A DNA stretch of 64,000 nt from Hymenobacter busanensis (GCF_008727865.1 NZ_VTWU01000001.1:744001-808000), one strand, 5' to 3'. Counted from the stretch's first letter, positions 51,380 to 60,052 are shown. Numbers and translations are program-made. The notes: generated from the sequence alone by a model not told the origin.

Positions 51380-52024
51380 ATGAAAAAATTATTCGCCCTG
51401 CTTGCCCTGAGTGCCACCCTCGCGCACGCCGCCCCCGCGCAGCAGGACCCCAAAGCCGCCAAAATTCTTGACCAGATGAGTGCGAAGTACCAGGCCATGA
51501 AGGCCTTTAAGGCTTCGTTTACCCAGACGCTGGAAAACCAGACGGCCAAGGTGAAGGAAAACATCAGCGGCGACATCATCGTGAGCGGGCCCAAGTTTCG
51601 CCTGAAGCTCAACGGCCAGGAAGTCATCAACAACGGCCAGACGATGTGGACCTACATGAAGTCGGAAAACGAGGTCAATATCTCGGATTACGACCCCGAT
51701 GACCAGGAAATTTCGCCTTCGCAGATCTATACGCTCTACAAGAAGGGCTACAAATATGCCTACGCCGGCGAATCGAAGGAAGGTGGCGTAGCCTGCGACG
51801 TGATTGAGTTGTCGCCGGAAGACCATAACAACCAGGTGTACAAAGTGCGGCTGAACGTGAGCAAGGCCGATAAGTCGGTGAAAAGCTGGAAGATGTTCAA
51901 GAAGAACGGCAACCGCTACACCTTCGCTATCAAGAAATTCGAGCCCAACGTGCCCGTCGATGCCAACACGTTCAACTTCGACAAAGCGAAGTACAAAGGC
52001 GTGAAGGTGATTGACCTGCGCTAG
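51380..52024 (+). CDS. lolA: Outer-membrane lipoprotein carrier protein LolA
   Basis: 214 residues. The signal peptide is cut at AHA-AP or APA-QQ; the mature protein is a half-barrel of repeated strands with KASFTQTLENQTAKVKENIS, GDIIVSGPKFRLKLNGQEVI and MWTYMKSENEVNISDYDP, typical of Bacteroidota LolA. It carries lipoproteins from the LolCDE transporter through the periplasm. It lies 104 bases after ftsK and may be cotranscribed. Confidence 0.9.
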   Translation: MKKLFALLALSATLAHAAPAQQDPKAAKILDQMSAKYQAMKAFKASFTQTLENQTAKVKENISGDIIVSGPKFRLKLNGQEVINNGQTMWTYMKSENEVNISDYDPDDQEISPSQIYTLYKKGYKYAYAGESKEGGVACDVIELSPEDHNNQVYKVRLNVSKADKSVKSWKMFKKNGNRYTFAIKKFEPNVPVDANTFNFDKAKYKGVKVIDLR

Positions 52025-52044
52025 GTTTCAATTACAGTTATCGT

Positions 52045-52087
52045 CGGCCCGCTTCTGCGCTTAGCAGGGGCGGGCCGGCTTGTTTTA
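52045..52087 (+). terminator. Terminator after lolA
   Basis: CGGCCCGC pairs with GCGGGCCG around an 17-base loop; CTTGTTTT follows. Confidence 0.7.
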
Positions 52088-52142
52088 AAGCTGGAACGTG
52101 GTGGATTGCCGCAGTTTCGCAGCAAATACTGCCGCGAAACCC

Positions 52143-52149
52143 TATTTTG
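52143..52149 (+). promoter_or_regulatory. Promoter -7-like element (TATTTTG) before DUF2851
   Basis: One base shorter than the consensus; it lies upstream of both candidate ATGs (52168 and 52183) and overlaps the TTG at 52147, which is therefore not a start. Confidence 0.4.
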
Positions 52150-52182
52150 CTGCACGTATGGCGTTCGATGCCTCGTGGATTT

Positions 52183-53490
52183 ATGCAGGAAGATTTTCTC
52201 CATTACGTCTGGCAGCATCAGTATTTCGATAAAACGCAGTTGCGCACCGAGCAGGGCGACGACGTGGTGGTGCTGCGTCCCGGATTTCGCAACGCCGATG
52301 CCGGCCCCGATTTCCTGAACGCCCGCCTCGTGCTGGGCGACGTGGAATGGAACGGCGCGGTAGAAATTCACTTGTTCGCTTCCGACTGGCACCGCCACCA
52401 GCACCAAACCGATAAGAAATACGACCAGGTGGTACTGCACGTGGTGCTGACGGCCGACCAGCCCGTGCACCGCACCGACGGTACCGAAGTGCCCGTGCTG
52501 GCCTTGGCGCCGCGCCTGGCGCCTACTTTGCTGGCGGCCTACGAAGCCCTGCTGACTGCGCCGGCGCCTGATTTGCTGCCCTGTGCCGCTGCCTTGCCCA
52601 CCGTGCCCGAACTGACGCGCCTGATGATGGTGGAGCGGGTGCTGCTGGAGCGCGTGGCCGACAAAGCCGAGCAAGTACAGGACCTGCATGCCCAGACCGG
52701 CCACGATTGGGAAATGACGGCTTGGTTGGTGCTGGCTGCGGGCTTTGGCTTCAAGAAAAACACCGAAGCCCTGACGCAGCTGGCGCAGGCCCTGCCGCTG
52801 CCCGTGCTGCGCCGCCACCGCCACGGCCTGCGCCAAACCGAGGCACTGCTGTTCGGGCAAGCCGGCCTGCTGCCGCCCGCCGCCGAAGCCCCCGATGCCT
52901 ACTGTGCCGAGCTGCGGCGAGAGTACGATTTTCTGGCCCATAAATACCAGCTGATGGATTCGGCCCTGCCGGCACATACGTGGAATTTTCTGCGCCTGCG
53001 GCCGGCTAATTTTCCCACGGTGCGGCTGGCGCAGCTGGCGGCCGTGCTGCACGCGCAGTCCCGCCTGTTTCAGCCCTTGCTGGATGCGCCCACGGTTGCC
53101 ACGCTGGAAAAGCTGCTGTTAGTGCCCGTGAGTGAGTATTGGCGCCGCCACTACCGGCCCGGTGTGCCGGCGGCCGGCGCGGTGCCCGCGCTGGGCCGCA
53201 GCAGTGCCCACCTGCTCATCAGCAACGTGGTGGTGCCGCTGCGGGTAGCCCACGCCCGCTCGCTCGACAATCAAGCCGCCGTGGAAGCTGCCGTGGACTT
53301 GCTGGCGCAACTGCCGCGCGAGCAAAACAGCGTGCTGGCGCCCTACGAGGCCCTGCAGTTTCGCCACCGCACCGCCGCCGACTCGCAAGGGCTGCTGGCC
53401 CTGCACCGGGGCTATTGCCAGCCACGCCGCTGCCTGCACTGCGCCATCGGTAGCCGTATTCTGCAACGTAATGTGCCCACTGCCCGGTGA
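52183..53490 (+). CDS. DUF2851 family protein
   Basis: 435 residues from MQEDFLHYVWQHQYFDKTQL, the N-terminus typical of the family; an ATG five codons upstream (52168) is possible. The conserved PGFRNADAGPDFLNARLVLG, WNGAVEIHLFASDWHRHQHQ and YDQVVLHVVL make a beta-rich N-terminal domain; C-terminal helices end with CxxC-type Cys residues (YCQPRRCLHCAIG). DUF2851 is a Bacteroidota/Chlorobi family of unknown function. The next gene overlaps its stop by 4 bases (GTGA), so they are coupled. Confidence 0.9.
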   Translation: MQEDFLHYVWQHQYFDKTQLRTEQGDDVVVLRPGFRNADAGPDFLNARLVLGDVEWNGAVEIHLFASDWHRHQHQTDKKYDQVVLHVVLTADQPVHRTDGTEVPVLALAPRLAPTLLAAYEALLTAPAPDLLPCAAALPTVPELTRLMMVERVLLERVADKAEQVQDLHAQTGHDWEMTAWLVLAAGFGFKKNTEALTQLAQALPLPVLRRHRHGLRQTEALLFGQAGLLPPAAEAPDAYCAELRREYDFLAHKYQLMDSALPAHTWNFLRLRPANFPTVRLAQLAAVLHAQSRLFQPLLDAPTVATLEKLLLVPVSEYWRRHYRPGVPAAGAVPALGRSSAHLLISNVVVPLRVAHARSLDNQAAVEAAVDLLAQLPREQNSVLAPYEALQFRHRTAADSQGLLALHRGYCQPRRCLHCAIGSRILQRNVPTAR

Positions 53491-54764
53491 AACTGCTGCT
53501 GATTTTTGCGGGCAACGGCTTGGTGCTGCTGGGGCTGTGGCGTTGGCTCCGGGCCCAGCGGCAATTACCCAGTCTGGGGCATTTTGTGGTGCCCGCGTTG
53601 GGGCTGCGGCTCTTGTCAGGTAGTATCTCGGCGGCCGTGCCCAGCGCCGATGCGGTTTTTTTTCAGCTTTGGGCCCGCCGGTTTACGCAGCAGCTTTGGG
53701 CCGAGCCGAGGGCATGGCTGCGCATGCTCACGCAGGATGAATTTCATTATGCGGGGCAGAGCCTGGTTTACCACGGCCACTCCAATACCCTGTTTCTCAT
53801 CAAGCTGCTCTCGGCTCTAAACGTGGTAACGGGCGGCTCGCTCTGGCTGAATGCGCTTTACTTTTCTGTAGCCAGTTTTATCGGCTGCTGGTATTTGGTG
53901 CGGGTACTAAGCCGGTTGTTTCCGGGCACCCGCGGCGCGGCCATAGTGGGCTTGCTGCTGTGGCCGTCGGCGCTGTACTGGACCACGGGCATCACCAAGG
54001 AAAGCCTGCTGCTGGCCAGTGGCGCGGGGTTGCTGGCGGTGGCGCTACGGTTGCTGTACGGGGGGGCGTCGCGCCGAGCGGGGCTGCTGGTAATGGGGGG
54101 CTTGCTACTGGCAGTCCTGCAGTTTAAGATGCGCTTCTTCTTCGGCGGTGTGCTGTTGGCGGGTTTGGCCGGGCTGGTAGCGGTGCGCGTGCTCGAATTG
54201 CTGGGACTCATGCGCCGCCGCTGGCAACAGACCCTTGTGTTTGCCGCGGTTATCGGGAGCGGGTTGTGGCTGGCCAGTGAAGTCAGTCCCGTTTTCCGGT
54301 TCAATAAGTTTGCCAGCCAACTCACCCGCACCTACGCTGGCCTGCGCGAGAAGTCGTACGGCCGTCCATACATCGACCTACCCCACCTGGCACCCACGGC
54401 CGAGAGCATGGCCGGCTACGTGCCCAAGGCCGTAGCCAGTGCCTTGTTCCGCCCGTTCATCTGGGAAGGCGACTCACTGTTCTACGGCATATCGGCATTC
54501 GAAAACCTGCTGCTCCTGATCATCATGGGCGTGGCGTTGCTCGATGTGATGCGCCGCCGCCAGGGCCCGTTGCCGTTTGCGCTGCTGCTGATGCTCCTGA
54601 CGTATTGCCTGGCGCTGGCGGCCTTGCTGGGGCTGAGTACGCCCAACCTGGGCACGCTGAGCCGCTACCGCGCCTCGTGGCTCCCGCTGCTGGTGTATGT
54701 GCTGCTAAGTCAGCCCACGGTTTCTGACTGGCTGCGGCGCCTGCGGCTCTTCGGCATCCGCTGA
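53487..54764 (+). CDS. Multi-pass membrane protein of unknown function
   Basis: 425 residues from GTG 53487 with about ten membrane helices. A periplasmic loop near residues 85-100 has DEFHYAGQSLVYHGHSNTLF. There is no family motif I recognise; the layout suits an O-antigen polymerase- or GT-C-like envelope protein. It is translationally coupled to the DUF2851 gene by the GTGA overlap and ends 83 bases before a sugar acetyltransferase gene with its own promoter. Confidence 0.6.
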   Translation: MKLLLIFAGNGLVLLGLWRWLRAQRQLPSLGHFVVPALGLRLLSGSISAAVPSADAVFFQLWARRFTQQLWAEPRAWLRMLTQDEFHYAGQSLVYHGHSNTLFLIKLLSALNVVTGGSLWLNALYFSVASFIGCWYLVRVLSRLFPGTRGAAIVGLLLWPSALYWTTGITKESLLLASGAGLLAVALRLLYGGASRRAGLLVMGGLLLAVLQFKMRFFFGGVLLAGLAGLVAVRVLELLGLMRRRWQQTLVFAAVIGSGLWLASEVSPVFRFNKFASQLTRTYAGLREKSYGRPYIDLPHLAPTAESMAGYVPKAVASALFRPFIWEGDSLFYGISAFENLLLLIIMGVALLDVMRRRQGPLPFALLLMLLTYCLALAALLGLSTPNLGTLSRYRASWLPLLVYVLLSQPTVSDWLRRLRLFGIR

Positions 54765-54797
54765 AGGGCTGCGGTTGGCTTGGGGCGTGGCGCGGCG

Positions 54798-54805
54798 TAT
54801 CTTTG
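54798..54805 (+). promoter_or_regulatory. Promoter -7 element TATCTTTG (NeuD-like gene)
   Basis: Exact match 42 bases before the ATG at 54848. Confidence 0.6.
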
Positions 54806-54847
54806 CGGCTTGCTACGGGCGGTTTGGCCCGGGCTTTTGCTATCTGC

Positions 54848-55480
54848 ATGGAAAATCCGGTCATCATTCTGGGCGCCAAGGCGCTCGGTTCCGCCGCCCT
54901 CGACGCTTTCACCAGCAACGACGTGGTGGTCTACTGCCTGCTCGACGACGACGCCAAACTCAAAGACACCGAACTCTACGACGTGCCCATCATGGGCGCT
55001 ACCGACGACGAGCAGTACCTGAACCTGCTGGGCAAGAAGTGCGAGGTGTTTGTGGCCGCCGACGACACCGCCAGCCGCCGCTCGCTCACCAACATGCTGC
55101 GCGAGCAGTACGAGCAAGTGCCCGTCAACGCCATCCACCGCGCCGCCAGCGTGTCGGAGCACGCGTGGCTGGGGCACGGCAACCTGGTGTCGGCGGGGGC
55201 CGTGGTAGCGGCCGGGGCCAAGCTGGCCAACGGCTGCATCCTGGGTGCCCGGGCCGTGGTCGACAGCAAAGCCGAGCTGGCCGATTTCGTGAACGTGGGT
55301 GCCGGGGCCGTCGTCAACAGCGACGTGACGGTGGGCGAGCAGGCTTTCATCGGTTCGGGCGCTGTGCTAGTGGCCGGCGTGAAAATCGGCGCCAAAGCCC
55401 GCATCGGCGCTGGTTCTGTAGTCGTGGCCGATGTGCCGGCCGGCCAAACCGTGTTCGGCAACCCCGCCACCAAAGTCTAG
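54848..55480 (+). CDS. NeuD/PglB-like sugar O/N-acetyltransferase
   Basis: 210 residues from MENPVIILGAKALGSAALDA. A Rossmann-like N-terminal domain (1-85; VIILGAKALG, YCLLDDDAKL) is followed by a left-handed beta-helix of hexapeptide repeats (about 95-200; LGHGNLVSAGAVVAAGAKLA, ADFVNVGAGAVVNSDVTVGE, IGAKARIGAGSVV). This is the PglD/NeuD plan, which acetylates amino-sugars or sialic acids. The catalytic His-x-x is probably in the coil SEHAWLGHG. Its substrate is likely a nucleotide sugar for a surface glycan. Confidence 0.85.
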   Translation: MENPVIILGAKALGSAALDAFTSNDVVVYCLLDDDAKLKDTELYDVPIMGATDDEQYLNLLGKKCEVFVAADDTASRRSLTNMLREQYEQVPVNAIHRAASVSEHAWLGHGNLVSAGAVVAAGAKLANGCILGARAVVDSKAELADFVNVGAGAVVNSDVTVGEQAFIGSGAVLVAGVKIGAKARIGAGSVVVADVPAGQTVFGNPATKV

Positions 55481-55572
55481 AGCTTAGATGGTAGAGTTCA
55501 GAACGAAGAAGGCGACTCCGACCTTTCATTGGCGCAGCTAAGTTCTACGTTCTCAAATCTCATTTCTCTACA
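55481..55572. repeat. Intergenic inverted-repeat element (GTTCT type)
   Basis: AGAACGAAGAA (55500-55510) pairs with TTCTACGTTCT (55543-55553), 10 of 11 bases; the flanks hold further degenerate TTCT/AGAA repeats. The element fills the gap between the acetyltransferase stop and the trhO start. Weaker than the elements at 41177, 57569 and 60053. Confidence 0.4.
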
Positions 55573-56526
55573 ATGGATTACCGCGTTTTACTTTACTATT
55601 GCTACACGCCCATCGAGGACGTCGACGCGTTTCGCGACGAGCACCACCGCCTGTGCCTGCGCCTCGATTTGCGCGGCCGCATCATCGTGGCCGGCGAGGG
55701 GCTGAACGGCACCGTGTCGGGCACCGTGGCCAACTGCGAAGCGTACATGCAGGCGGTGAAGGCCGACCCGCGCTTTGCGGCGCTGGAGTTTAAGGTAGAT
55801 GAGGCGCCGGCCCACACGTTTCAGAAGCTGCACGTGCGCGTGAAGCCCGAAATCGTGCACGCCGATTTGCCCCACATCAAGCCCTACGAGCGCACCGGCA
55901 CGCACCTCTCGCCAGAGGAGTTCCGCGCCCTGAAAGACCGCGACGACGTGGTGGTGGTGGACGTGCGCTCCGACTACGAGTACAACCTCGGCCGCTTCAA
56001 AAACGCAGTGACGCTCGACATTGAGAATTTCCGCGAGTTTCCCGACCGCGTGGAGCGCCTGCGCGAGTTTCAGGACAAGAAAATCCTGACGTACTGCACC
56101 GGCGGCATCAAGTGCGAAAAGGCCTCGGCGTTTCTGCTGGAGCAGGGCTTCGAAAACGTGTACCAGCTGCACGGCGGCATCATCAAGTACGGTCTGGAAG
56201 CCGGCGGCGAGGATTTTGAGGGCAAATGCTACGTGTTCGACGGCCGCGTGGCCGTGGACGTCAACACCGTAAACCCCTCGGTCATTGCCACCTGCACCGG
56301 CTGCGGCCGCCCCGACGAGCGGATGGTGAACTGCGCCAACCCGCACTGCAACGCCCACGTGGTGATGTGCGAAACCTGCGCCGAAGCGCGGCAGGGCGCC
56401 TGCTCCGACGCCTGCCAGCAGCACCCCGACAAACGCCCCTACGACGGCACTGGCACCTACCCCAAGCAGAGCAACCACTACAACCCCGAGCAGGGCCTGT
56501 ACTCGTACCGGGCTCCGGGCAAGTAG
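55573..56526 (+). CDS. trhO: tRNA uridine(34) hydroxylase TrhO (rhodanese fold)
   Basis: 317 residues. The N-terminal acylphosphatase-like domain (GRIIVAGEGLNGTVSGTV) precedes the rhodanese domain with the active cysteine Cys175 in LTYCTGGIKCEKAS (Cys181 nearby), and the C-terminal cysteine-rich region (CTGCGRPDERMVNCANPHCN, CETCAEARQGAC). TrhO makes 5-hydroxyuridine at position 34 using O2. It is well conserved in the family and in length. Confidence 0.95.
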   Translation: MDYRVLLYYCYTPIEDVDAFRDEHHRLCLRLDLRGRIIVAGEGLNGTVSGTVANCEAYMQAVKADPRFAALEFKVDEAPAHTFQKLHVRVKPEIVHADLPHIKPYERTGTHLSPEEFRALKDRDDVVVVDVRSDYEYNLGRFKNAVTLDIENFREFPDRVERLREFQDKKILTYCTGGIKCEKASAFLLEQGFENVYQLHGGIIKYGLEAGGEDFEGKCYVFDGRVAVDVNTVNPSVIATCTGCGRPDERMVNCANPHCNAHVVMCETCAEARQGACSDACQQHPDKRPYDGTGTYPKQSNHYNPEQGLYSYRAPGK

Positions 56527-56549
56527 CCTATCGGCATAATTTCCCTTGG

Positions 56550-56578
56550 AACGCCGGCCGGAAAACCAGGCCGGCGTT
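56550..56578 (+). terminator. Terminator of trhO
   Basis: AACGCCGGCC pairs with GGCCGGCGTT and runs into TCTTTTC. Confidence 0.85.
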
Positions 56579-56695
56579 TCTTTTCAATGGCTTACGGGGC
56601 TGCGCTTTCCTGGGGTAGGGCCAGCCGTAGCACATTTGTGCGGCATAACGCGTAATTCGTAACGCAATACCTCGTCACTCCAAACACCTTTCCCC

Positions 56696-57568
56696 ATGGC
56701 CATTGCCAACTCCGAGCTGATTCTGAACGCCGATGGTAGCATTTACCACCTGAACCTGCTGCCCGACCACATTTCCGATACCATCATCACCGTCGGCGAC
56801 CCCGACCGCGTGGCGCAGGTGAGCCGGCATTTCGATTCCATCGAAACCGAAATCAGCAAGCGCGAATTTGTGACGCACGTGGGCTACTACCGCGGCAAAC
56901 GCCTGACGGTCGTTTCTACCGGCATCGGTACCGATAACCTCGACATCGTGCTCAACGAGCTGGACGCACTGGTAAACATCGACTTCGTCACGCGCCAGCC
57001 GCTACCCATCGAAGAGCACATCAAGCTGCGCATCATTCGCATCGGCACCAGCGGCACCATGCAGCCCGATATTCCGGTCGGCTCGCACCTGGTGTCGGAG
57101 CACGCCATTGGGCTGGAGTCGCTGATGCAGTTTTACCCGCTGGTGGAAACCGGGGCCGAAGTGGAGTTTGCCACCGCCGTGCAGCAAGCCGTGGGCCTCG
57201 ACTACCGCCCGTACTGCGTGCTCGGCTCCGATTTGCTGCGCGAGCAGCTGGGCGTGGGCATGATTTCGGGCAACACCGTGACGTGCCCCGGCTTCTACGG
57301 TCCGCAGGGCCGCTCCCTGCGCCTCGCGCTGCGCTACCCCGACTTGCTGGAGCGCCTGCGCAGCGTGCAGTACTCGAATGCCGAAGGCACGTTCCGCCTC
57401 ACCAACTTCGAGATGGAAACGGCCGGCTACTACGCCCTGGGCCGCATGTTGGGCCACGAAGTGGTGTCGCTGAACGCCATAGTGGCCAACCGTGCTACCG
57501 GCGAGTTTGCCGAGCGCCCCGACCAAGTGGTAAACGATTTGATTGCCAAAACCCTAGAACGCCTGTAG
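56696..57568 (+). CDS. Nucleoside phosphorylase (uridine/purine type)
   Basis: 290 residues. The phosphate-binding GDPDRVAQVSRHF (about 34-46) and the sugar/phosphate loop with IIRIGTSGTMQPDIPVGS, then NFEMETAGYYALG at the purine/uridine site, match the PNP/UDP superfamily I. It cleaves nucleosides to base and ribose-1-phosphate; uridine is likely given the general class, but purine cannot be excluded. Its stop codon directly abuts the inverted-repeat element at 57569. Confidence 0.9.
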   Translation: MAIANSELILNADGSIYHLNLLPDHISDTIITVGDPDRVAQVSRHFDSIETEISKREFVTHVGYYRGKRLTVVSTGIGTDNLDIVLNELDALVNIDFVTRQPLPIEEHIKLRIIRIGTSGTMQPDIPVGSHLVSEHAIGLESLMQFYPLVETGAEVEFATAVQQAVGLDYRPYCVLGSDLLREQLGVGMISGNTVTCPGFYGPQGRSLRLALRYPDLLERLRSVQYSNAEGTFRLTNFEMETAGYYALGRMLGHEVVSLNAIVANRATGEFAERPDQVVNDLIAKTLERL

Positions 57569-57751
57569 CCACGGATTCGGGCGGATTACGGATGGATGTC
57601 ACGGATTTTGTGGAAGGCACATCGGAAGTTTCTATCCAAAGCAAGAGCCACCCGTTTGGGGTGGCTCTTGCTTTTAATGCCTATTGGAAAAGCAGAGTTG
57701 AATCGTCCCCTAGATCTGTGACATCCGTCCGTAATTCGTCCGAATCCGTGG
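57569..57751. repeat. Inverted-repeat element A with central terminator
   Basis: 37-base arms at 57569-57605 and 57715-57751 pair in 33 of 37 positions; all four mismatches are transitions that leave G-U pairs in plus-strand RNA. Arms are built of CGGATT repeats. The terminator at 57638-57674 lies at the centre. The element fills exactly the space between the TAG of the phosphorylase and the TGA of the convergent small membrane protein. Confidence 0.85.
57638..57674. terminator. Terminator inside element A
   Basis: AAAGCAAGAGCCACCC pairs with GGGTGGCTCTTGCTTT around GTTTG-type loop bases. It resembles the terminator in element B. Confidence 0.88.
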
Positions 57752-57970
57752 TCAGATGATGCCGCCGCCAATGAACAACCGCAAGCAGGCAATGAGAATA
57801 GCCACGCCATTGAGAATCAGGCCGGTTCTGCGTTTGCCAAACGCCCCGATGATTAGCCCAATGACAGCCAGAATCAGGATAAACCAATTGGCCCAGCCCA
57901 GCAGCGGAAACAAAGCTAGCACGGCCAGCAGGAGCACCACAATGCCCCAAAGCGTGGAAATGATGTTCAT
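57752..57970 (-). CDS. Small membrane protein
   Basis: 72 residues, nearly all hydrophobic, with two or three helices (IISTLWGIVVLLLAVLALFP, WANWFILILAVIGLIIGAFG, TGLILNGVAILIACLRLF) and a short basic loop (GKRRTG). No motif is known. The frame is closed by a TGA next to element A. The hydrophobic helix pattern and clean flanks support a real gene; it may be a small membrane-inserting or regulatory peptide. Confidence 0.7.
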   Translation of the reverse strand: MNIISTLWGIVVLLLAVLALFPLLGWANWFILILAVIGLIIGAFGKRRTGLILNGVAILIACLRLFIGGGII

Positions 57971-58041
57971 GAGGAAAGTGTCAAACGACTAGACAAAGCA
58001 GAAAATTTTCGCCAAAAAAGTAGCGAAAACACGCTAACCCA

Positions 58042-58076
58042 GGCCGCAAGGCAGCGGCCCCCACGCCGGATGAGAC
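58042..58076 (-). terminator. Possible terminator hairpin
   Basis: CGGCCCCC pairs with GGGGGCCG just past the hypothetical gene at 58093. No close T-run, so weak. Confidence 0.4.
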
Positions 58077-58092
58077 GCGGGGGCCGAACAGC

Positions 58093-58392
58093 TTAGTAGA
58101 AGTCGAAGCCGAGTACGGCCCGCAGCGGAATGCTGACGCCGGCCTTGAGCGTGAGGTACTCTTCGTGCACGGCCCACACGGTGGTCTGCACCCGCTTGGC
58201 GGTGCCGTCGGCGGTGCGGAAATAGATGTCGAGCTTTCCGTGGTAGTTGTTGCCCAGGGCACACGCCCGCTCCGCGTCGTGGCGCCGGGCAATGCGCTCG
58301 GCCGGGGTGGGCAGCACGTCTTCGGAAGAGAAACGCAGCGTCGGAATGGATTCTTTCTCGACGGTTTCGGCAGGTTCGGTGGCGACTTGCAT
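58093..58392 (-). CDS. Small soluble protein of unknown function
   Basis: 99 residues from MQVATEPAETVEKESIPTLR. Acidic N-terminus, then YHGKLDIYFRTADGTAKRVQ and TVWAVHEEYLTLKAGVSIPL with RAVLGFDFY at the end, a strand-rich core. I recall similar short proteins in Hymenobacter genomes, without assigned function. A longer frame up to 58470 is unlikely. Confidence 0.7.
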   Translation of the reverse strand: MQVATEPAETVEKESIPTLRFSSEDVLPTPAERIARRHDAERACALGNNYHGKLDIYFRTADGTAKRVQTTVWAVHEEYLTLKAGVSIPLRAVLGFDFY

Positions 58393-58507
58393 AAGGCTTG
58401 AAAAGTCGGTGAGTTCAGGAGGTAGAACAAACAACCGTGCCAAAAAGTATGCCCCTGGGTGAAGCCCCAATGAAGGTTTTACCCCGGAAAAGCGCGGCCT
58501 GATTAAG

Positions 58508-59524
58508 TTACGCTAAAGCCGTCAAAAAGGCCATCGTATCCACACCGTCAGCGTAGTCGCCCACGCTGGGCTGTTGGGCCTTGCCGGCCGGCACGCTGCC
58601 CGCCAGCCAGCCATTTACCGACACCACGCACTGGGTTTGCGGGGCCACTTCGGCCAGCTGCTGCTCCAGGTCGGCCGCGTCGGCGTATTCGCTGTAGTGC
58701 AGCACCGAAATAGGGGAGACGAGCTGCATGCTTTCGGTCAGCAGCAGAAAACCCGAATCAAAGTGCGGAACGCGGTTGACCAGCAGCAGGCTTTTCTGGT
58801 AGTCGTAGTTGTTGTTGTAGCGGTGGTGGTCGAGCACGTGCGCCCAGGGCTGCAGCGAATCGAGCAGCGGCGTGAAATCGTAGCCGGCCGGCACCAGCAG
58901 CTTCGACACGTTGCGGCAGCCTAAACCGTAGTATTGGAAGATATCGGCCCCGAACGCCGCCAGGTCTTCGCGCGGCTCCAGGCCGGCCAGCACGCCCAGG
59001 CTGGAGCGGTTGCGCCGAATCAGGTGGGGCTTTTTGCTGAAGTAGTATTCGAAGTAGCGGGCGGTATTGTCGGAGCCGGTGGCAATGAAGGCGTCGGCCT
59101 CGCGCAACAGCTCCACAAACTGCAGCCGATTGGCAAAGCGCGGCTCGATGCGCAACAGCTCATCGGCCACCCAGCGCAGCAGAATGTTGTCGTCGGCCGA
59201 GAGCTTGGCCAGCAGCGTGTGGCCGCTCAGCAGCACGCACAGCAGGTCGTGAAAGCCCACCATGGGAATATTGCCGGCCATGACGACGCCCACGCGGCGC
59301 GGCGCCGCGGCGGGCTCGGCAGGGTAGTGGGCGGCCCAGCGGGTGAGCGTGTCTTCTTCGAGCAGATGCGCTACGCCGGCCACAGCGCTACGCACGTTGG
59401 GCAGGTCGAACCAGGCGTTGTGGTTGCGGGCGCGGGCCGCCAGAGCGTGCAGTTCGTCGTCGGAAAGGGTGCGCAGGCGCTGGCCCAGGCGCACAAAGGC
59501 GGCGAGGCGTTCGGGATGGGTCAT
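58508..59524 (-). CDS. LuxC-like acyl-CoA reductase
   Basis: 338 residues. The aldehyde-dehydrogenase-like fold is shown by VGVVMAGNIPMVGFHDLLCV and KPHLIRRNRSSLGVLAGLEP; the nucleophile Cys203 lies in FQYYGLGCRNVSKLLVP. The family reduces acyl-CoA or acyl groups to fatty aldehydes; in Bacteroidota it pairs with a ferredoxin gene, as here (59700, divergent). Aldehyde-derived lipid synthesis is likely. No bioluminescence genes are around. Confidence 0.88.
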   Translation of the reverse strand: MTHPERLAAFVRLGQRLRTLSDDELHALAARARNHNAWFDLPNVRSAVAGVAHLLEEDTLTRWAAHYPAEPAAAPRRVGVVMAGNIPMVGFHDLLCVLLSGHTLLAKLSADDNILLRWVADELLRIEPRFANRLQFVELLREADAFIATGSDNTARYFEYYFSKKPHLIRRNRSSLGVLAGLEPREDLAAFGADIFQYYGLGCRNVSKLLVPAGYDFTPLLDSLQPWAHVLDHHRYNNNYDYQKSLLLVNRVPHFDSGFLLLTESMQLVSPISVLHYSEYADAADLEQQLAEVAPQTQCVVSVNGWLAGSVPAGKAQQPSVGDYADGVDTMAFLTALA

Positions 59525-59579
59525 GGGGAAAATAAGCCGTAAGCGGGGCCGAAAGTTCGTAAGAAACCGGCGGCGGTGC

Positions 59580-59587
59580 TACTTTTG
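59580..59587 (+). promoter_or_regulatory. Promoter -7 element TACTTTTG (ferredoxin)
   Basis: Exact match, 112 bases before the ATG at 59700. Confidence 0.6.
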
Positions 59588-59699
59588 CCCGATTGCGCGC
59601 CAACTTGCCGGGCGCTAGCGCTGTTGATGGTACAAATCCTGCGCCCGCCCGGCTGCGTATCAGCAGCATCTCCCTCCACTTACCAACGACCCCACGGCT

Positions 59700-60050
59700 A
59701 TGGCCATCATGATAACCGACGAGTGCATCAACTGCGGTGCCTGCGAACCGGAATGCCCCAACAACGCCATTTACGAAGGCGGCGCCAACTGGCGCTGGGC
59801 CGACGGCACGACGCTCAAAGGCACGATTGAGGTCGATGGCGGCAAGCAGGTGGACGCTACCAGCCCACAAGTGCCGGTGTCGGACGAGTATTACTACATC
59901 GTGTCGGACAAGTGCACCGAGTGCGTGGGTTTCCACGAAGAGCCCCAGTGCGCCGCCGTGTGCCCCGTCGACTGCTGCGTAGACGACCCCGACTACCGCG
60001 AAACCCAGGAGCGCCTGCTCCAGAAGAAAGACTGGCTGCACATCGCCTAG
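59700..60050 (+). CDS. 2x[4Fe-4S] ferredoxin
   Basis: 116 residues. The first cluster set is [12 protein letters not shown] (Cys9, 12, 15, 19) and the second has [18 protein letters not shown] (Cys72, 75, 84, 88), with a spare Cys92-93. The 50-residue insert between them has strands and is typical of the Bacteroidota form. It carries low-potential electrons, here likely for the divergent acyl-CoA reductase (start sites 175 bases apart). Its stop is 2 bases before element B. Confidence 0.95.
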   Translation: MAIMITDECINCGACEPECPNNAIYEGGANWRWADGTTLKGTIEVDGGKQVDATSPQVPVSDEYYYIVSDKCTECVGFHEEPQCAAVCPVDCCVDDPDYRETQERLLQKKDWLHIA

Positions 60051-60052
60051 GA

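Noticed and set aside
56630-56641. GCACATTTGTGC palindrome upstream of the nucleoside phosphorylase
   Set aside because: Twelve bases only, with no partner site; it may be part of a promoter but matches no consensus well.
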